From positions 1-64,000 of the forward strand of contig NZ_BBOM01000015.1 in the NCBI RefSeq assembly GCF_000974485.1: DNA of 64,000 nt. The letters are read 5' to 3'. A program made the position numbers and the translations under genes. Origin of the DNA: Streptomyces sp. NBRC 109706 (lineage in GTDB: Bacteria; Actinomycetota; Actinomycetes; Streptomycetales; Streptomycetaceae). How positions within the stretch are numbered: the first letter of the stretch is position 1; every line of letters starts with the position of its first letter. The notes beneath the pieces are model-generated. The model saw nothing but the letters and a program-made list of their open reading frames with translations, did no database searches and had not been told where the DNA came from. Of this stretch, positions 22,197 to 29,915 are shown one piece after another.

Positions 22197-22901
22197 TCCG
22201 CGCGACCAGACCCGGAGCGACCCCAACGCCCCGAACCCGCCGGCCAGCGCGGGCGCCAGATCGTCCCCCTGTTCATAGCCGACGAGCGCGACCCCGGGGA
22301 AGTGGCCCGCCGCCGCGCTGACCGTGGCGGCCCAGACGGCGGCGATGTCCGCGTCATCGACGGCGAAGACATTGGAGACGCCGACCACCCCGGCCGCTTC
22401 GTTCAACACGGCACCCCCGACGAGCCCTGCGGCGTCATGGAAGCCGAGCACCCGCACGGACGGATTGTTCAGCAGGGCCGGCCGGAAGACGTCCGGCGGC
22501 CCGTTCCCGCCGGCCCACTGCAGGAGTTGGCCGGCCGTGGTCACCAACTCGGTGCGAAACGGTGGCGTTTCGCTCGCGCCCGACGCCCCGGCGGGACGGT
22601 GGATCCACTGGGCGTCGAAGAGCACAGCGAACCCCTCCGCCGTGAGATCGAGCGCCGCGAAACTGTCCTTCACCGAACACCCCCGCGACGCCAGATCGAC
22701 CCCCGCCACCACCTCGGCCACCCCCGCGTCCGCGCGCAGCGTGACCGCGTCCGGATAGTACGGCGGCGTGCGGCGAGGGCTGAACCACACCCTCTCGTCC
22801 AAGGTGCTCGGAATGCCATGCGAGGCACAGACCGCCGCACACCACGCGGCGTTGTTCCGCGCCGCAGCAACACGTATCGCCGTCTCATCAGTTGAGGCCA
22901 C
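22188..22901 (-). CDS. Conserved hypothetical protein, possible GNAT-like fold
   Basis: A 237-residue soluble protein of unknown function. The conserved-looking N-terminal segment IRVAAARNNAAWCAAVC and the later RTPPYYPDAVTL recall a family common in Streptomyces genomes that is sometimes annotated as acetyltransferase-like. I cannot see a clear acetyl-CoA binding motif. The GTG at 22901 is chosen because homologues, as I remember them, begin shortly before the AARNN segment; the frame stays open to GTG 23006. It is last in a minus-strand run (XRE regulator, Nudix, SLOG, this gene) and is separated from the SLOG gene by 114 bp. Its tail overlaps the LacI gene. Confidence 0.6.
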   Translation of the reverse strand: MASTDETAIRVAAARNNAAWCAAVCASHGIPSTLDERVWFSPRRTPPYYPDAVTLRADAGVAEVVAGVDLASRGCSVKDSFAALDLTAEGFAVLFDAQWIHRPAGASGASETPPFRTELVTTAGQLLQWAGGNGPPDVFRPALLNNPSVRVLGFHDAAGLVGGAVLNEAAGVVGVSNVFAVDDADIAAVWAATVSAAAGHFPGVALVGYEQGDDLAPALAGGFGALGSLRVWSRGSA

Positions 22902-23015
22902 CCCCGAACGTTGCCACCGCCCCGCGCCCGGCCGCACCCCCGTTTCCGCCCCGAGGACGTGCGAGACCACGCCCGCACGCCCATCCGACACCAGGCAACG
23001 GCGCACCCCAGCGTG

Positions 23016-23498
23016 TTACCCCCGCCCCGCCCCCGCCGGCCAGACGACGTCAACGGGAACGCCGGCCGCCCGCGCCTGGTCCACGGTGTCGGCGGTGCCA
23101 CCCCTGCCGTTCGACGGCCGCCCGTCCCAGACCGCGACCAACCGGTCTGCCCTGCGCAGGAGTTCCTTCCCCGCCGCCTCGTAGGCGTCCCGCCCGGCCC
23201 GGTCGAGCGGCACGATATGCACCTCGTCCGCCACGTCGACAAGCCGGTCGAACCGCTCGGCATGGTCCGGCTTGACCTTGCGCTCCCGATAGTCCCGCCC
23301 CGGAATCACCACAACCAACCGCCCACCCGCGTCCAGCACCGCCTCCGCGAACAGACTGTCCGCCCCGGCCGCGATACACGAAACCCCCACCAACTCGGCG
23401 GCGCCGTACCCCGCCACCAACTCCCGCAACGCGGCACGCACCAACGGCACCGTGCCGCCGCTCAGATCGATATGCCCGGTCACCGCGAGCGTCGTCAT
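23016..23498 (-). CDS. SLOG-like Rossmann-fold protein
   Basis: A 160-residue protein with a nucleotide-binding Rossmann-type start (LAVTGHIDL) and the segment CIAAGADSLFAEAV, followed by RRADRLVAVWDG. These features resemble SLOG-fold proteins, which bind or process nucleotide-derived ligands. No enzymatic residues can be assigned with certainty. The ATG at 23498 has GGAAGAGAG upstream at suitable spacing. It lies 52 bp downstream of the Nudix gene on the same strand, so a nucleotide-metabolism or signalling link between the two is plausible but inferred. Confidence 0.65.
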   Translation of the reverse strand: MTTLAVTGHIDLSGGTVPLVRAALRELVAGYGAAELVGVSCIAAGADSLFAEAVLDAGGRLVVVIPGRDYRERKVKPDHAERFDRLVDVADEVHIVPLDRAGRDAYEAAGKELLRRADRLVAVWDGRPSNGRGGTADTVDQARAAGVPVDVVWPAGAGRG

Positions 23499-23550
23499 GT
23501 CGTGCTCTCTTCCACTGAGTTGGTCGGCCCGGCCCTTCGCTGGGGCGGGA

Positions 23551-24084
23551 TCAGCTTCTCAGGTGGTGGAGCAACAGGAGTCCGGCGACCGCGTTGGCCG
23601 AACGGACCTGGCCCTCAGCGATCAGGCCGGGAACTTCTTTCAAGGGAACCCAGGCGCGCTTCTCCGATTCGAAGTCGTCCTGCGGGTGTCCCACATACTC
23701 CGCTCCCTCAGACCAGTAGACGTGATGGACCGCGTCGCTCAACCCGTTGGACGGCTCCACCGTCACCAGATGCCGCAACGGTCCACTCGGACGCCAACCG
23801 GTCTCCTCCTCCATCTCCCTCGCTGCGGCCGCCTCAACACTCTCGCCATCCTCGACCACGCCGGCGGCGATCTCCCATCCCCAGCTGTCCGTGATGAACC
23901 GGTGCCGCCACAACAACAGCACCTCGTCGGCATCGTTCACCGCCGTCGCAAGCGCCACCGCCCGCTGCCGCAGAACGTAATGATCCAGATGACGCCCATC
24001 CGGCAACTCCACATCGGCCAGATGCACCCGCAACCAGGGATTGCTGTACACCGGCTTCTCACCCAGGTTCTTCCACAACACCAT
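23551..24084 (-). CDS. Nudix hydrolase
   Basis: A 177-residue hydrolase with a complete Nudix box at residues 75-97: a leading Gly, Glu81 after the five-residue gap, and the REMEEETGW end. This box coordinates Mg2+ and cleaves nucleoside diphosphates linked to another group. The substrate-side elements YVLRQRAVA and WGWEIAAG resemble ADP-ribose or ADP-sugar pyrophosphatases. ATG 24084 (MVLWKNLGEK) is preferred over the longer in-frame start because it has GAGAGG just upstream and matches the family's N-terminus. It follows the XRE regulator by 47 bp and probably shares its transcript. Confidence 0.88.
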   Translation of the reverse strand: MVLWKNLGEKPVYSNPWLRVHLADVELPDGRHLDHYVLRQRAVALATAVNDADEVLLLWRHRFITDSWGWEIAAGVVEDGESVEAAAAREMEEETGWRPSGPLRHLVTVEPSNGLSDAVHHVYWSEGAEYVGHPQDDFESEKRAWVPLKEVPGLIAEGQVRSANAVAGLLLLHHLRS

Positions 24085-24131
24085 GCACCTCTCAACTGAC
24101 GGAAACAGGGCCCCATCCCAGCGCACTCGGC

Positions 24132-25496
24132 CTAGCCGAAGGGGACCAGGAGGGTCTCATCGATCAACTCGACCACATCGCGCGCACCGCTGGCCTCGTA
24201 GCGGGACAGCGTGTTGCGCACCGAAACCAATCGCTCTCGCAGGCGTCGAGACTCCATACCTCGCGCCGCATCCAACATTTCCAGAGCAGTGGAGGCCGCA
24301 CCATCCACCTCGCCAGCGGCTGCCTGGGTTCGGGCAAAGGTTGCCAATCGATGGACTCGCCCTCGGAAGTGGGCCTGTGTCCTAACGGCTTCCAGCGCGT
24401 ACTCCTGAGCGGGCGCTGTATCCCCGAGGCTCATGAGCGCTTCGGCGAAGTGTGCTTCAACGAGCCCGGGTTGAACGTAACCGGTTTCGGGTGGTTCTTC
24501 TGACGGACGGATCTTGCCTACTGCCGCCTCTGACCGCCGCATACAGCGATGCGCCGAAGACTGGTCTCCCATCCTGGCAAAGGCTTTGGCCTGCATGGCA
24601 TAAAGGTCAGTAGCCAAGGCCGGAGAGATCTGCACCCCCGCAGCGCGTAGGCCGGCCTCCGCGAAAGCGACCGCCAGCCGATAATCACGCCTAAATACGG
24701 CCTGGTTCACCATGAGGGCCATGACGTAGGCGCCAAACTGGCGATCACCGGATGCCTTGGCTAGCCGCAGTGCTTGGTGGAAGTACCTCTGCGCGTATCC
24801 CTGCGCATCGGAGTCATAGGAGCAGATGCCCGCGACTGCGACAAGTCCCCCAACGGCACGGTACAGCTCCCGTCCTGCACGATCGGAATAGGTGCCACGC
24901 AACAGAGGCACGACTTGACCGTAGAGGAACTGGGCGATTCGCCCCCTGGTGGCAATACCACCAGCTTTCCGGTACATCTGCTCATAGTGGGTGCGAGCAG
25001 TCCGCAGCAGGGAGATGTCGCGAGGTTCGACGCTCAGTGATCCCTTTCGTGACACATCGAGATCATCCGGCGGATTCTCCCATTCCCAGACAGGAGCGAT
25101 AGCGTCTGTACCCTCCATGACCCGCAAGGAGATCACTCGGCGCTGATCGTCTGCGCGCCACAGCGCAGCTGCCCGATCAACAAATGCACTCAGCGGCGGC
25201 TGAGTCTTCGCCTTGGCCCGCGAATCGGACATTCCGATATCGTCCAGCGAGATTTGGCGTTGAAGCTTGGTTGAAAGGATTTCACAAATCAGGTTCGGCA
25301 CCTGCCCTCGTGGACGCTGCCCCTTGAGCCAGCGGATCACGGAAGTGTTGTCATATCGGAGCTTCAGACCACGCAGGCTGCCCAGCCGATTGACACGCGT
25401 CGCCAGACCGAGGTGCGAGATACCCGCTTCATCTAGCAGGGCATCGAGCAGTGTGTTCGACTCCAAGGGGTCCCCCAAAAGGTTCGAGGCACCCAT
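24132..25496 (-). CDS. XRE-family regulator with TPR-like C-terminus
   Basis: A 454-residue protein with an N-terminal helix-turn-helix region (LLDALLDEAGISHLGLATRV, then SVIRWLKGQRPRG) and a long helical C-terminal half. The C-terminal half carries TPR-like motifs such as AQRYFHQALRLAKASGDRQF and LAVAFAEAGLRAAG. This architecture is abundant in Streptomyces (NsdA-like regulators) and often sits beside small-gene loci. The ATG at 25496 is chosen because the HTH follows closely; its Shine-Dalgarno sequence is poor (AGG touching the ATG) and the frame is open to 25604. A perfect palindrome at 25513-25527 lies right upstream and may be its own operator. It heads the minus-strand run with Nudix and SLOG genes and is divergent from the small plus-strand genes. 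Confidence 0.82.
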   Translation of the reverse strand: MGASNLLGDPLESNTLLDALLDEAGISHLGLATRVNRLGSLRGLKLRYDNTSVIRWLKGQRPRGQVPNLICEILSTKLQRQISLDDIGMSDSRAKAKTQPPLSAFVDRAAALWRADDQRRVISLRVMEGTDAIAPVWEWENPPDDLDVSRKGSLSVEPRDISLLRTARTHYEQMYRKAGGIATRGRIAQFLYGQVVPLLRGTYSDRAGRELYRAVGGLVAVAGICSYDSDAQGYAQRYFHQALRLAKASGDRQFGAYVMALMVNQAVFRRDYRLAVAFAEAGLRAAGVQISPALATDLYAMQAKAFARMGDQSSAHRCMRRSEAAVGKIRPSEEPPETGYVQPGLVEAHFAEALMSLGDTAPAQEYALEAVRTQAHFRGRVHRLATFARTQAAAGEVDGAASTALEMLDAARGMESRRLRERLVSVRNTLSRYEASGARDVVELIDETLLVPFG

Positions 25497-25512
25497 CCTA
25501 GTAAACAACCAA

Positions 25513-25527
25513 TCACACACTGTGTGA
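25513..25527. promoter_or_regulatory. Perfect palindrome TCACACACTGTGTGA, candidate operator
   Basis: Seven-base arms around one central base, lying 17-31 bp upstream of the XRE-TPR start and within the divergent region shared with the plus-strand small-gene cluster. The position suits autoregulation and control of both directions. Confidence 0.5.
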
Positions 25528-25624
25528 AACCAAGGAGGCGCATGAGAGCTTGCACATACTGCCAATAACGGGCATCGCCTACGAGGGTGGTAGCACCGAT
25601 CCACTTCCCCCTCGGAGACGTCTC

Positions 25625-25873
25625 ATGTCCGATGAAACCGCGTTGCCGCCCGCATCCTGCGTGCACCCTGCGGAGAACCAGCAACCCCATGGAGCCTTCC
25701 AGAGGCCTCAGGCAACCACGCCACAAGAGGCCGTCATCTCCCAAACCGACGATCCGGACAGCCTGAAGGACACTCCCGAAGCTGACCCGCACGCGCGGCT
25801 GCTTTCGCGACTCCGGGCGCGGAACGCGGCCAGTGAGGTCAACTACCGGGTGAAGAGTGGTGAGTTGCCGTGA
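25625..25873 (+). CDS. Small hypothetical protein
   Basis: An 82-residue, polar, probably partly disordered protein of unknown function. It is rich in Pro, Gln, Asp and Glu in the first two thirds and ends in a more ordered Arg-rich segment (ARLLSRLRARNAASEVNYRV). ATG 25625 has GGAGA 7 bases upstream. Its stop overlaps the next start (GTGA), so it appears to lead a cluster of small plus-strand genes, opposite the XRE-TPR regulator. This arrangement of a regulator with a small acidic partner recalls the XRE/DUF397 pairs of Streptomyces, but the sequence does not look like DUF397. Confidence 0.5.
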   Translation: MSDETALPPASCVHPAENQQPHGAFQRPQATTPQEAVISQTDDPDSLKDTPEADPHARLLSRLRARNAASEVNYRVKSGELP

Positions 25874-26079
25874 TGGTTGGGGAGCTCGCCGTGGATGTGG
25901 ACGCGGGCGCTTCGTTTGTCATGGAGTGTGCCGTGTGTGGGGGGTTCGGGCCGAGGGGGGAGGACGCGGAGGACGGTGCGGAGTGGGCCGTCTCGCACCT
26001 CGGTCTGCATCCCGGGCACCGGGTCTATCGGGAGCGTGTCACGCGGGTCTACCGGTTCGAGGCCGGTGAGGCGGCGTGA
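25870..26079 (+). CDS. Small CxxC protein (DUF7848-like)
   Basis: A 69-residue protein with a CAVC motif, then WAVSHLGLHPGHRVYRE and a C-terminal TRVYRFE strand. This resembles small Streptomyces proteins annotated DUF7848, whose paired cysteines may bind a metal. The GTG at 25870 overlaps the upstream stop; ATG 25873 is an equal alternative. The following gene looks like a paralog, with the same CxxC and WAxxH order. Function unknown. Confidence 0.65.
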   Translation: MMVGELAVDVDAGASFVMECAVCGGFGPRGEDAEDGAEWAVSHLGLHPGHRVYRERVTRVYRFEAGEAA

Positions 26080-26447
26080 GCGGCGACGCGATCATCCGGA
26101 GTGCCGACTGGGTGCTCACCGACGAGCACGGGGCCGGCGCGCCCGAGGGGATCTTCGGCGTGGAGTGCATGACCTGCGAGGCCCGCTCCCCGCTCTTCGA
26201 CAACGATCAACAGCCCGTTGCCGTGTGGGCCATCCACCACGTCCAGGAACAGCCCGAGCACGACCTCTTCCTCGCCCGGGCGGAGAAGCACTGGCGGGCG
26301 GTGCGACGCCGGCATGAGGACGAGGACCCGCCACACGCGCCCGCCGGGACGGCCGCCGGCTTTCTGGACCGCGCGTTCGGGCCCACCTTCGTCGGGCTGA
26401 TGTGCCTGATCACGGCACTCTCCGGCTACCTCATGGCCCTCAACTAG
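26076..26447 (+). CDS. CxxC protein with C-terminal membrane segment, paralog of the preceding gene
   Basis: A 123-residue protein. The first half repeats the layout of its neighbour, with CMTC and then VWAIHHVQEQPEHDLFLA. The C-terminal 25 residues form a single hydrophobic helix (GPTFVGLMCLITALSGYL), suggesting tail anchoring in the membrane. The GTG start at 26076 overlaps the previous stop (GTGA) and has GGTGAGG upstream. Unknown function; it could place the soluble partner or its metal site at the membrane, which is only inference. Confidence 0.65.
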   Translation: MSGDAIIRSADWVLTDEHGAGAPEGIFGVECMTCEARSPLFDNDQQPVAVWAIHHVQEQPEHDLFLARAEKHWRAVRRRHEDEDPPHAPAGTAAGFLDRAFGPTFVGLMCLITALSGYLMALN

Positions 26448-26468
26448 ACCACGGGGACAGGTCACTTC

Positions 26469-26906
26469 ATGAGCACAACTCTGCCCATTTCCTTCAGCGT
26501 GCTGTCCACCACCCTGGACGGGCACCTCCTGATGGTGCAGGGCCGGGACGGCTGGGTCCTACCCTCCGGCACGGTGCCGCCGGGGCGATGCATCGTCCTC
26601 ACCGCACGCGAGACCTTCCGTGAGGCCACCGGCTACGACCGCCCCGTCAGCGAGGCGTATGCCGTCACCGTCGTCACCGACCACACCGGCACCCCCACCT
26701 CCCTCAGCTACGTCCTGGACGGCGGCCAACTGCCCAACCTGCCACGCGACGCCAACAAATACCTCCCACCCGGCGCCGGTTGGCTCCCCCTCGCCGAACT
26801 CCACGAACCCACCCCCGTCATCCACCACGCCCTCGTCGCCGCCACCCGACGACACAGACTCCCCATCCTCATCAACGGCTCCCGACCCGACGCCGCCTAC
26901 ATCTGA
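26469..26906 (+). CDS. Nudix-like protein with degenerate catalytic box
   Basis: A 145-residue protein with the overall Nudix layout: an opening strand followed by GWVLPSGTVPPGR where an active enzyme has W-x-L-P-G-G-x-V-E-x-G-E, then ETFREATGY where it has REUxEExGU. The metal-binding acids are therefore mostly replaced (Glu to Pro and Arg, second Glu of the EE pair to Ala), so hydrolase activity is unlikely. It may bind a nucleotide as a sensor. ATG 26469 follows GGGGACAGG. Another dead Nudix-like gene follows after 17 bp. Confidence 0.55.
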   Translation: MSTTLPISFSVLSTTLDGHLLMVQGRDGWVLPSGTVPPGRCIVLTARETFREATGYDRPVSEAYAVTVVTDHTGTPTSLSYVLDGGQLPNLPRDANKYLPPGAGWLPLAELHEPTPVIHHALVAATRRHRLPILINGSRPDAAYI

Positions 26907-26923
26907 CAAAGAGAGACAACCCC

Positions 26924-27298
26924 ATGACGAACACCCAGGTCCTCGTGCTGGCCACCACCCGCAACGGCTACGTCCTCCTCGCCGACGACCGACTCCCCGG
27001 CGCCCCCGTCCCCCACCACGGCGACCTCGCCCTCACCGGACGACTGGCCCTGGCCGGCCAGACCGGACTCCTCGCCGACATCACCCACGCCTGGACCGTC
27101 CACCCCACCGGCACCGACAACACCGGCGAACTGTGGATCCTCGACGGCGGAACCCACAACACCGTCCCCGACACCACCGAGGACACCAACCCCAACGCCC
27201 GCTGGGCCCCCATCACCACCTTCGCCCAGGACCCGGCCATCCGGGAAGCGCTTGACGCCAGGGACACGGGGACCAGCATCCAGATTCCGACCGTCTGA
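26924..27298 (+). CDS. Second degenerate Nudix-like protein
   Basis: A 124-residue protein related in layout to its neighbour: an opening strand (VLVLATTRNGYVLLADDRLP), a segment GRLALAGQTGLL standing where the catalytic helix would be, and a WAPITTF strand like the WLPLAEL of the first. No Nudix glutamates remain. The start ATG 26924 has a GAGAG upstream. A strong hairpin follows the stop. Function unknown; the weak homology to Nudix is by pattern only. Confidence 0.5.
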   Translation: MTNTQVLVLATTRNGYVLLADDRLPGAPVPHHGDLALTGRLALAGQTGLLADITHAWTVHPTGTDNTGELWILDGGTHNTVPDTTEDTNPNARWAPITTFAQDPAIREALDARDTGTSIQIPTV

Positions 27299-27302
27299 AA
27301 GG

Positions 27303-27342
27303 TTGGCGCCCTCTCCCCCCTGCGAGAGGGAGAGGACGCCAA
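27303..27342. terminator. Bidirectional terminator hairpin
   Basis: A long GC-rich stem pairs TTGGCG and CCTCTCCC on the left with GGGAGAGG and CGCCAA on the right, with one internal mismatch and a short loop. It sits between the convergent Nudix-like gene (stop 27298) and DinB-like gene (stop 27365). Confidence 0.8.
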
Positions 27343-27364
27343 CTCCAGCAGACCCGGCGGGAAT

Positions 27365-27931
27365 TCATATGCGATGTGGCTTGGGTCCGTCCTGCCAACG
27401 GTAGAGGTCACGCAGCAGGGAAATCTCGGCACCGTGATGGATCAACTCCCTGTTGACATGCAGGACGATGCCCTCCATGGGAAACCGCTCGGGACCCACC
27501 GCGGGCGGATTCTCCAGGTCGGCGTCCGAAAGCTCACGGACCCCGGTATTCCATTTCCCATACATCTCGTCGAGCTGTTTCAGCGCCTCGTCAGCGGTCC
27601 CCGCGTAGGCGAATGTCTGGAAGTCGACTTCCTGGCCGCCGAAGTGCCAGGCGACCCGATAGCCGAGGCAGGAGACGATGATGTGCGCCAGCCGCCAGGC
27701 AATCGTGGTCACCGGCGCCGGCACCGGGTCGGGGGACGCGTAGTCCATCGCCCATTCCCCCGTGCCGGCGGACATCGGCGCGGCGGCCGGCGCGCCACGT
27801 GGGCGGATGCTCCAACACCCGCGTACCGGCTCCCAGAAGTACTCCTCATCCGCGAGACCGTGCAGCCTCGGCCGCAGGTTCTTGTTCCAGTGCCGGTCCA
27901 ACTGGTCCGCGATGCGCTCGCCTCGTGTCAT
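27365..27931 (-). CDS. DinB-like (DinB_2) family protein
   Basis: A 188-residue protein with the four-helix DinB pattern: an opening helix (ERIADQLDRHWNKNL), an Ile/Trp-rich segment with WRLAHIIVSCLGYRVAWHFG, and a closing helix HVNRELIHHGAEISLLRDL. The His residues in WRLAH and in NRELIHH correspond to the metal triad of DinB/YfiT-like thiol transferases. Some members use bacillithiol or mycothiol; the substrate here is unknown. ATG 27931 is the first start of the frame. It is divergent from the next membrane protein gene. Confidence 0.75.
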   Translation of the reverse strand: MTRGERIADQLDRHWNKNLRPRLHGLADEEYFWEPVRGCWSIRPRGAPAAAPMSAGTGEWAMDYASPDPVPAPVTTIAWRLAHIIVSCLGYRVAWHFGGQEVDFQTFAYAGTADEALKQLDEMYGKWNTGVRELSDADLENPPAVGPERFPMEGIVLHVNRELIHHGAEISLLRDLYRWQDGPKPHRI

Positions 27932-28077
27932 CCGCGCAGAGTACAGACAACGGGGCCCCGGCTACGAACCCCCTCAGCGCCCCCCATCGACGGAAGCCCT
28001 GTGCCATCCACACCCTCTTGAGCCAGAATTGACAGGCGCGGTCGCCGCGCGGCCTGATCAAGCGACATGGGGGGCGT

Positions 28078-28467
28078 ATGGCGGATGGCGAGGGCGAAGA
28101 CAAAGGGAAAATCAATGACGACCTGGACGTGATCTGGTGGGTACTGGGAGTGATCGCCGGGATCGTCCTGTTGGCGAGATACATCCAGTCCGCCGAAATC
28201 GCCCCCGACGACGAGTTGTCGGTCGCGCAGGGCGTCCTCCTCCTGGTACTGCTTTTCGGTCCGGCGATCTTTTTCGGCTTGATCGCGGATCAGTTCCGTA
28301 AGGAAGTGCAACGAGGGAGAATGTCCTGGGAGGTGTACTGGACCCTGCTGTCCGGCGTCGCCGCATCCACCTTCGCCTTTTTGGGCATCACGGGTATTGA
28401 CGACGTCCTTGAGGCCTGGGAATTCTTCTCCGACATGATAGAGGAGTCGGAAAAAGAACAAGGGTGA
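28078..28467 (+). CDS. Small membrane protein, unknown function
   Basis: A 129-residue protein with an acidic, polar N-terminus (MADGEGEDKGKINDDLD), then three hydrophobic segments (around VIWWVLGVIAGIVLLA, GVLLLVLLFGPAIFFGLIA and LLSGVAASTFAFLGI) and a short acidic tail. ATG 28078 has GGGGGG directly upstream. No domain recognised. It stands alone between divergent and non-coding DNA. Confidence 0.6.
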   Translation: MADGEGEDKGKINDDLDVIWWVLGVIAGIVLLARYIQSAEIAPDDELSVAQGVLLLVLLFGPAIFFGLIADQFRKEVQRGRMSWEVYWTLLSGVAASTFAFLGITGIDDVLEAWEFFSDMIEESEKEQG

Positions 28468-28724
28468 GCGTCCTCGTCCGCCGCCGGCAAGTCCCGCAGA
28501 CCATCAGCCACTTCACAACCGGCCCAGCCCCCACCGAGCCAACCGTTGCCACCCAGCACACCCACGCCAGAGACCAGCCCCCTCCCCCCACATCCCAACC
28601 CCCCGCAGCCCCGCGCCAGCGAGAAAAGCAGGTACCCCAACCACCCCCAAACCCGCACACGCCCCCACCACCCCAGCCCCCCACCGGGCGAGGCGCCGCC
28701 GCCAAGCGCGCCCGAGCCAGGGAC
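28468..28724. other. C-rich non-coding stretch upstream of the sugar-type operon
   Basis: About 260 bp between the small membrane protein and the next promoter. The plus strand is very rich in C and A with long CCC runs. An open frame gives only a Pro/Gln-rich chain without family resemblance, so I treat it as non-coding. No clear hairpin was found. Confidence 0.5.
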
Positions 28725-28754
28725 TTGTGTGATCGATCACTCGCCTCCTAGAGT
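28725..28754 (+). promoter_or_regulatory. Promoter of the Gfo/Idh-DUF6807-cupin operon, with a 12-bp palindrome in the spacer
   Basis: The -35 is TTGTGT (28725-28730) and the -10 is TAGAGT (28749-28754), with an 18-bp spacer. A perfect palindrome, GTGATCGATCAC (28729-28740), overlaps the -35 and could bind a second regulator. Confidence 0.6.
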
Positions 28755-28762
28755 CCCTTCCC

Positions 28763-28774
28763 GTAAGCGCTTTC
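28763..28774. promoter_or_regulatory. LacI-type operator
   Basis: GTAAGCGCTTTC is a near-palindrome with the central CG and AAGCGCTT core typical of LacI-family operators. It lies directly after the predicted -10, where a bound repressor would block transcription of the operon starting at 28794. Confidence 0.6.
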
Positions 28775-28793
28775 TAGACCGAGGAGCCTCCGC

Positions 28794-29915
28794 ATGCCCT
28801 CCCCTCCCTCCCGTCTGCGCGCCGCGATCGTCGGCACGGGTGGCATCGTCGTCGGCAGTCATCTGCCGGCGTTGCGTGCGCACAGCGACCGGGTCGAGTT
28901 GGTCGCCGCCATGGACGTCGCGCCGGACCGGCTCGACGCCTTTCTCGCGACGACCGGGGAGGCGGGCCTGGCGGTCGCGGGGTACACCGACCTCGACGCG
29001 ATGCTCGCCGAGGCCCGGCCGGATCTGGTGCTGATCGGCACGCCGCCCTCGTTGCACCGCGAGCAGACCGTGGCGGCGCTGCGGGCCGGGGCCTGGGTGT
29101 GGTGCGAGAAGCCGCTGTGTCTCTCCCTCGCGGAGTTCGACGAGATCGCCGAGGCTGAGCGCGCCACCGGCGCACATGCCTCGGTGGTGTTCCAGCACCG
29201 CTACGGGTCGGGGTCCGCGCACGCGCGCGAGCTGATCGCCGGCGGTGAACTGGGCGCCCCGCTGGTGGCGCACTGCCAGACCACGTGGCACCGGAACGTC
29301 GACTACTACGCCGTGCCGTGGCGCGGCCGGTGGGAGACGGAGGGGGGTGGGCCGACGATGGGGCATGGCATCCACCAGTTCGATCTGCTGTTGCATCTGC
29401 TCGGCGACTGGACCGAGGTGCGGGCGATGGCGGCCCGGCTGGTGCACGACGTGGAGAGCGAGGACGTCTCGACCGCGCTGGTGCGGTTCGCCGGCGGGAC
29501 GTTGGCCACCGTCGTCAACAGTGTGCTGTCCCCGGACGAGGTCAGCCGGATCCGGGTCGACTGCGCCGACGCGACGGTCGAACTCACCCATCTCTACGGG
29601 CATTCCAACGACGACTGGGTCTACACCCCGCGTCCGGGTCTGGACGACGAGGCGCGGGTCGCGCGCTGGCGGGCGCCGGCGGCGGATGTGCCCAGCTCGC
29701 ACAAGGCGCAGCTGGGCGCGTTGCTGGACGCGTACGAGCGGAAGGTCGCGCCGCCCGGGAGTGGTGCGGACGCGCGGCGAACCGTGGAGTTCGCCGCCGC
29801 GCTCTACAAGTCGGCGTTCACCGGTCGGCCGGTGTTCGCCGGCGAGATCGGGCCGGGCGATCCCTACTACTCGGCCATGCACGGCGACCACCCGGATTGG
29901 AGCCCCGCCCGATGA
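28794..29915 (+). CDS. Gfo/Idh/MocA-family NAD(P)-dependent oxidoreductase
   Basis: A 373-residue enzyme. The N-terminal Rossmann motif is AAIVGTGGIVVGSHLPAL, and the family motif EKP appears in WCEKPLCLSL near residue 107. The C-terminal half contains the GGGPTMGHGIHQFDLLLHLL segment with the usual catalytic His and Asp of sugar dehydrogenases. It probably oxidises a sugar or inositol-type polyol. ATG 28794 has GAGGAG upstream. The stop overlaps the next start by 4 bases. The promoter with LacI-type operator suggests induction by a carbohydrate. Confidence 0.9.
   Translation: MPSPPSRLRAAIVGTGGIVVGSHLPALRAHSDRVELVAAMDVAPDRLDAFLATTGEAGLAVAGYTDLDAMLAEARPDLVLIGTPPSLHREQTVAALRAGAWVWCEKPLCLSLAEFDEIAEAERATGAHASVVFQHRYGSGSAHARELIAGGELGAPLVAHCQTTWHRNVDYYAVPWRGRWETEGGGPTMGHGIHQFDLLLHLLGDWTEVRAMAARLVHDVESEDVSTALVRFAGGTLATVVNSVLSPDEVSRIRVDCADATVELTHLYGHSNDDWVYTPRPGLDDEARVARWRAPAADVPSSHKAQLGALLDAYERKVAPPGSGADARRTVEFAAALYKSAFTGRPVFAGEIGPGDPYYSAMHGDHPDWSPAR

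Noticed and set aside
28464..28751. Pro-rich 95-codon frame after the small membrane protein
   Set aside because: Low-complexity C-rich DNA that runs through a well-formed promoter; treated as non-coding.
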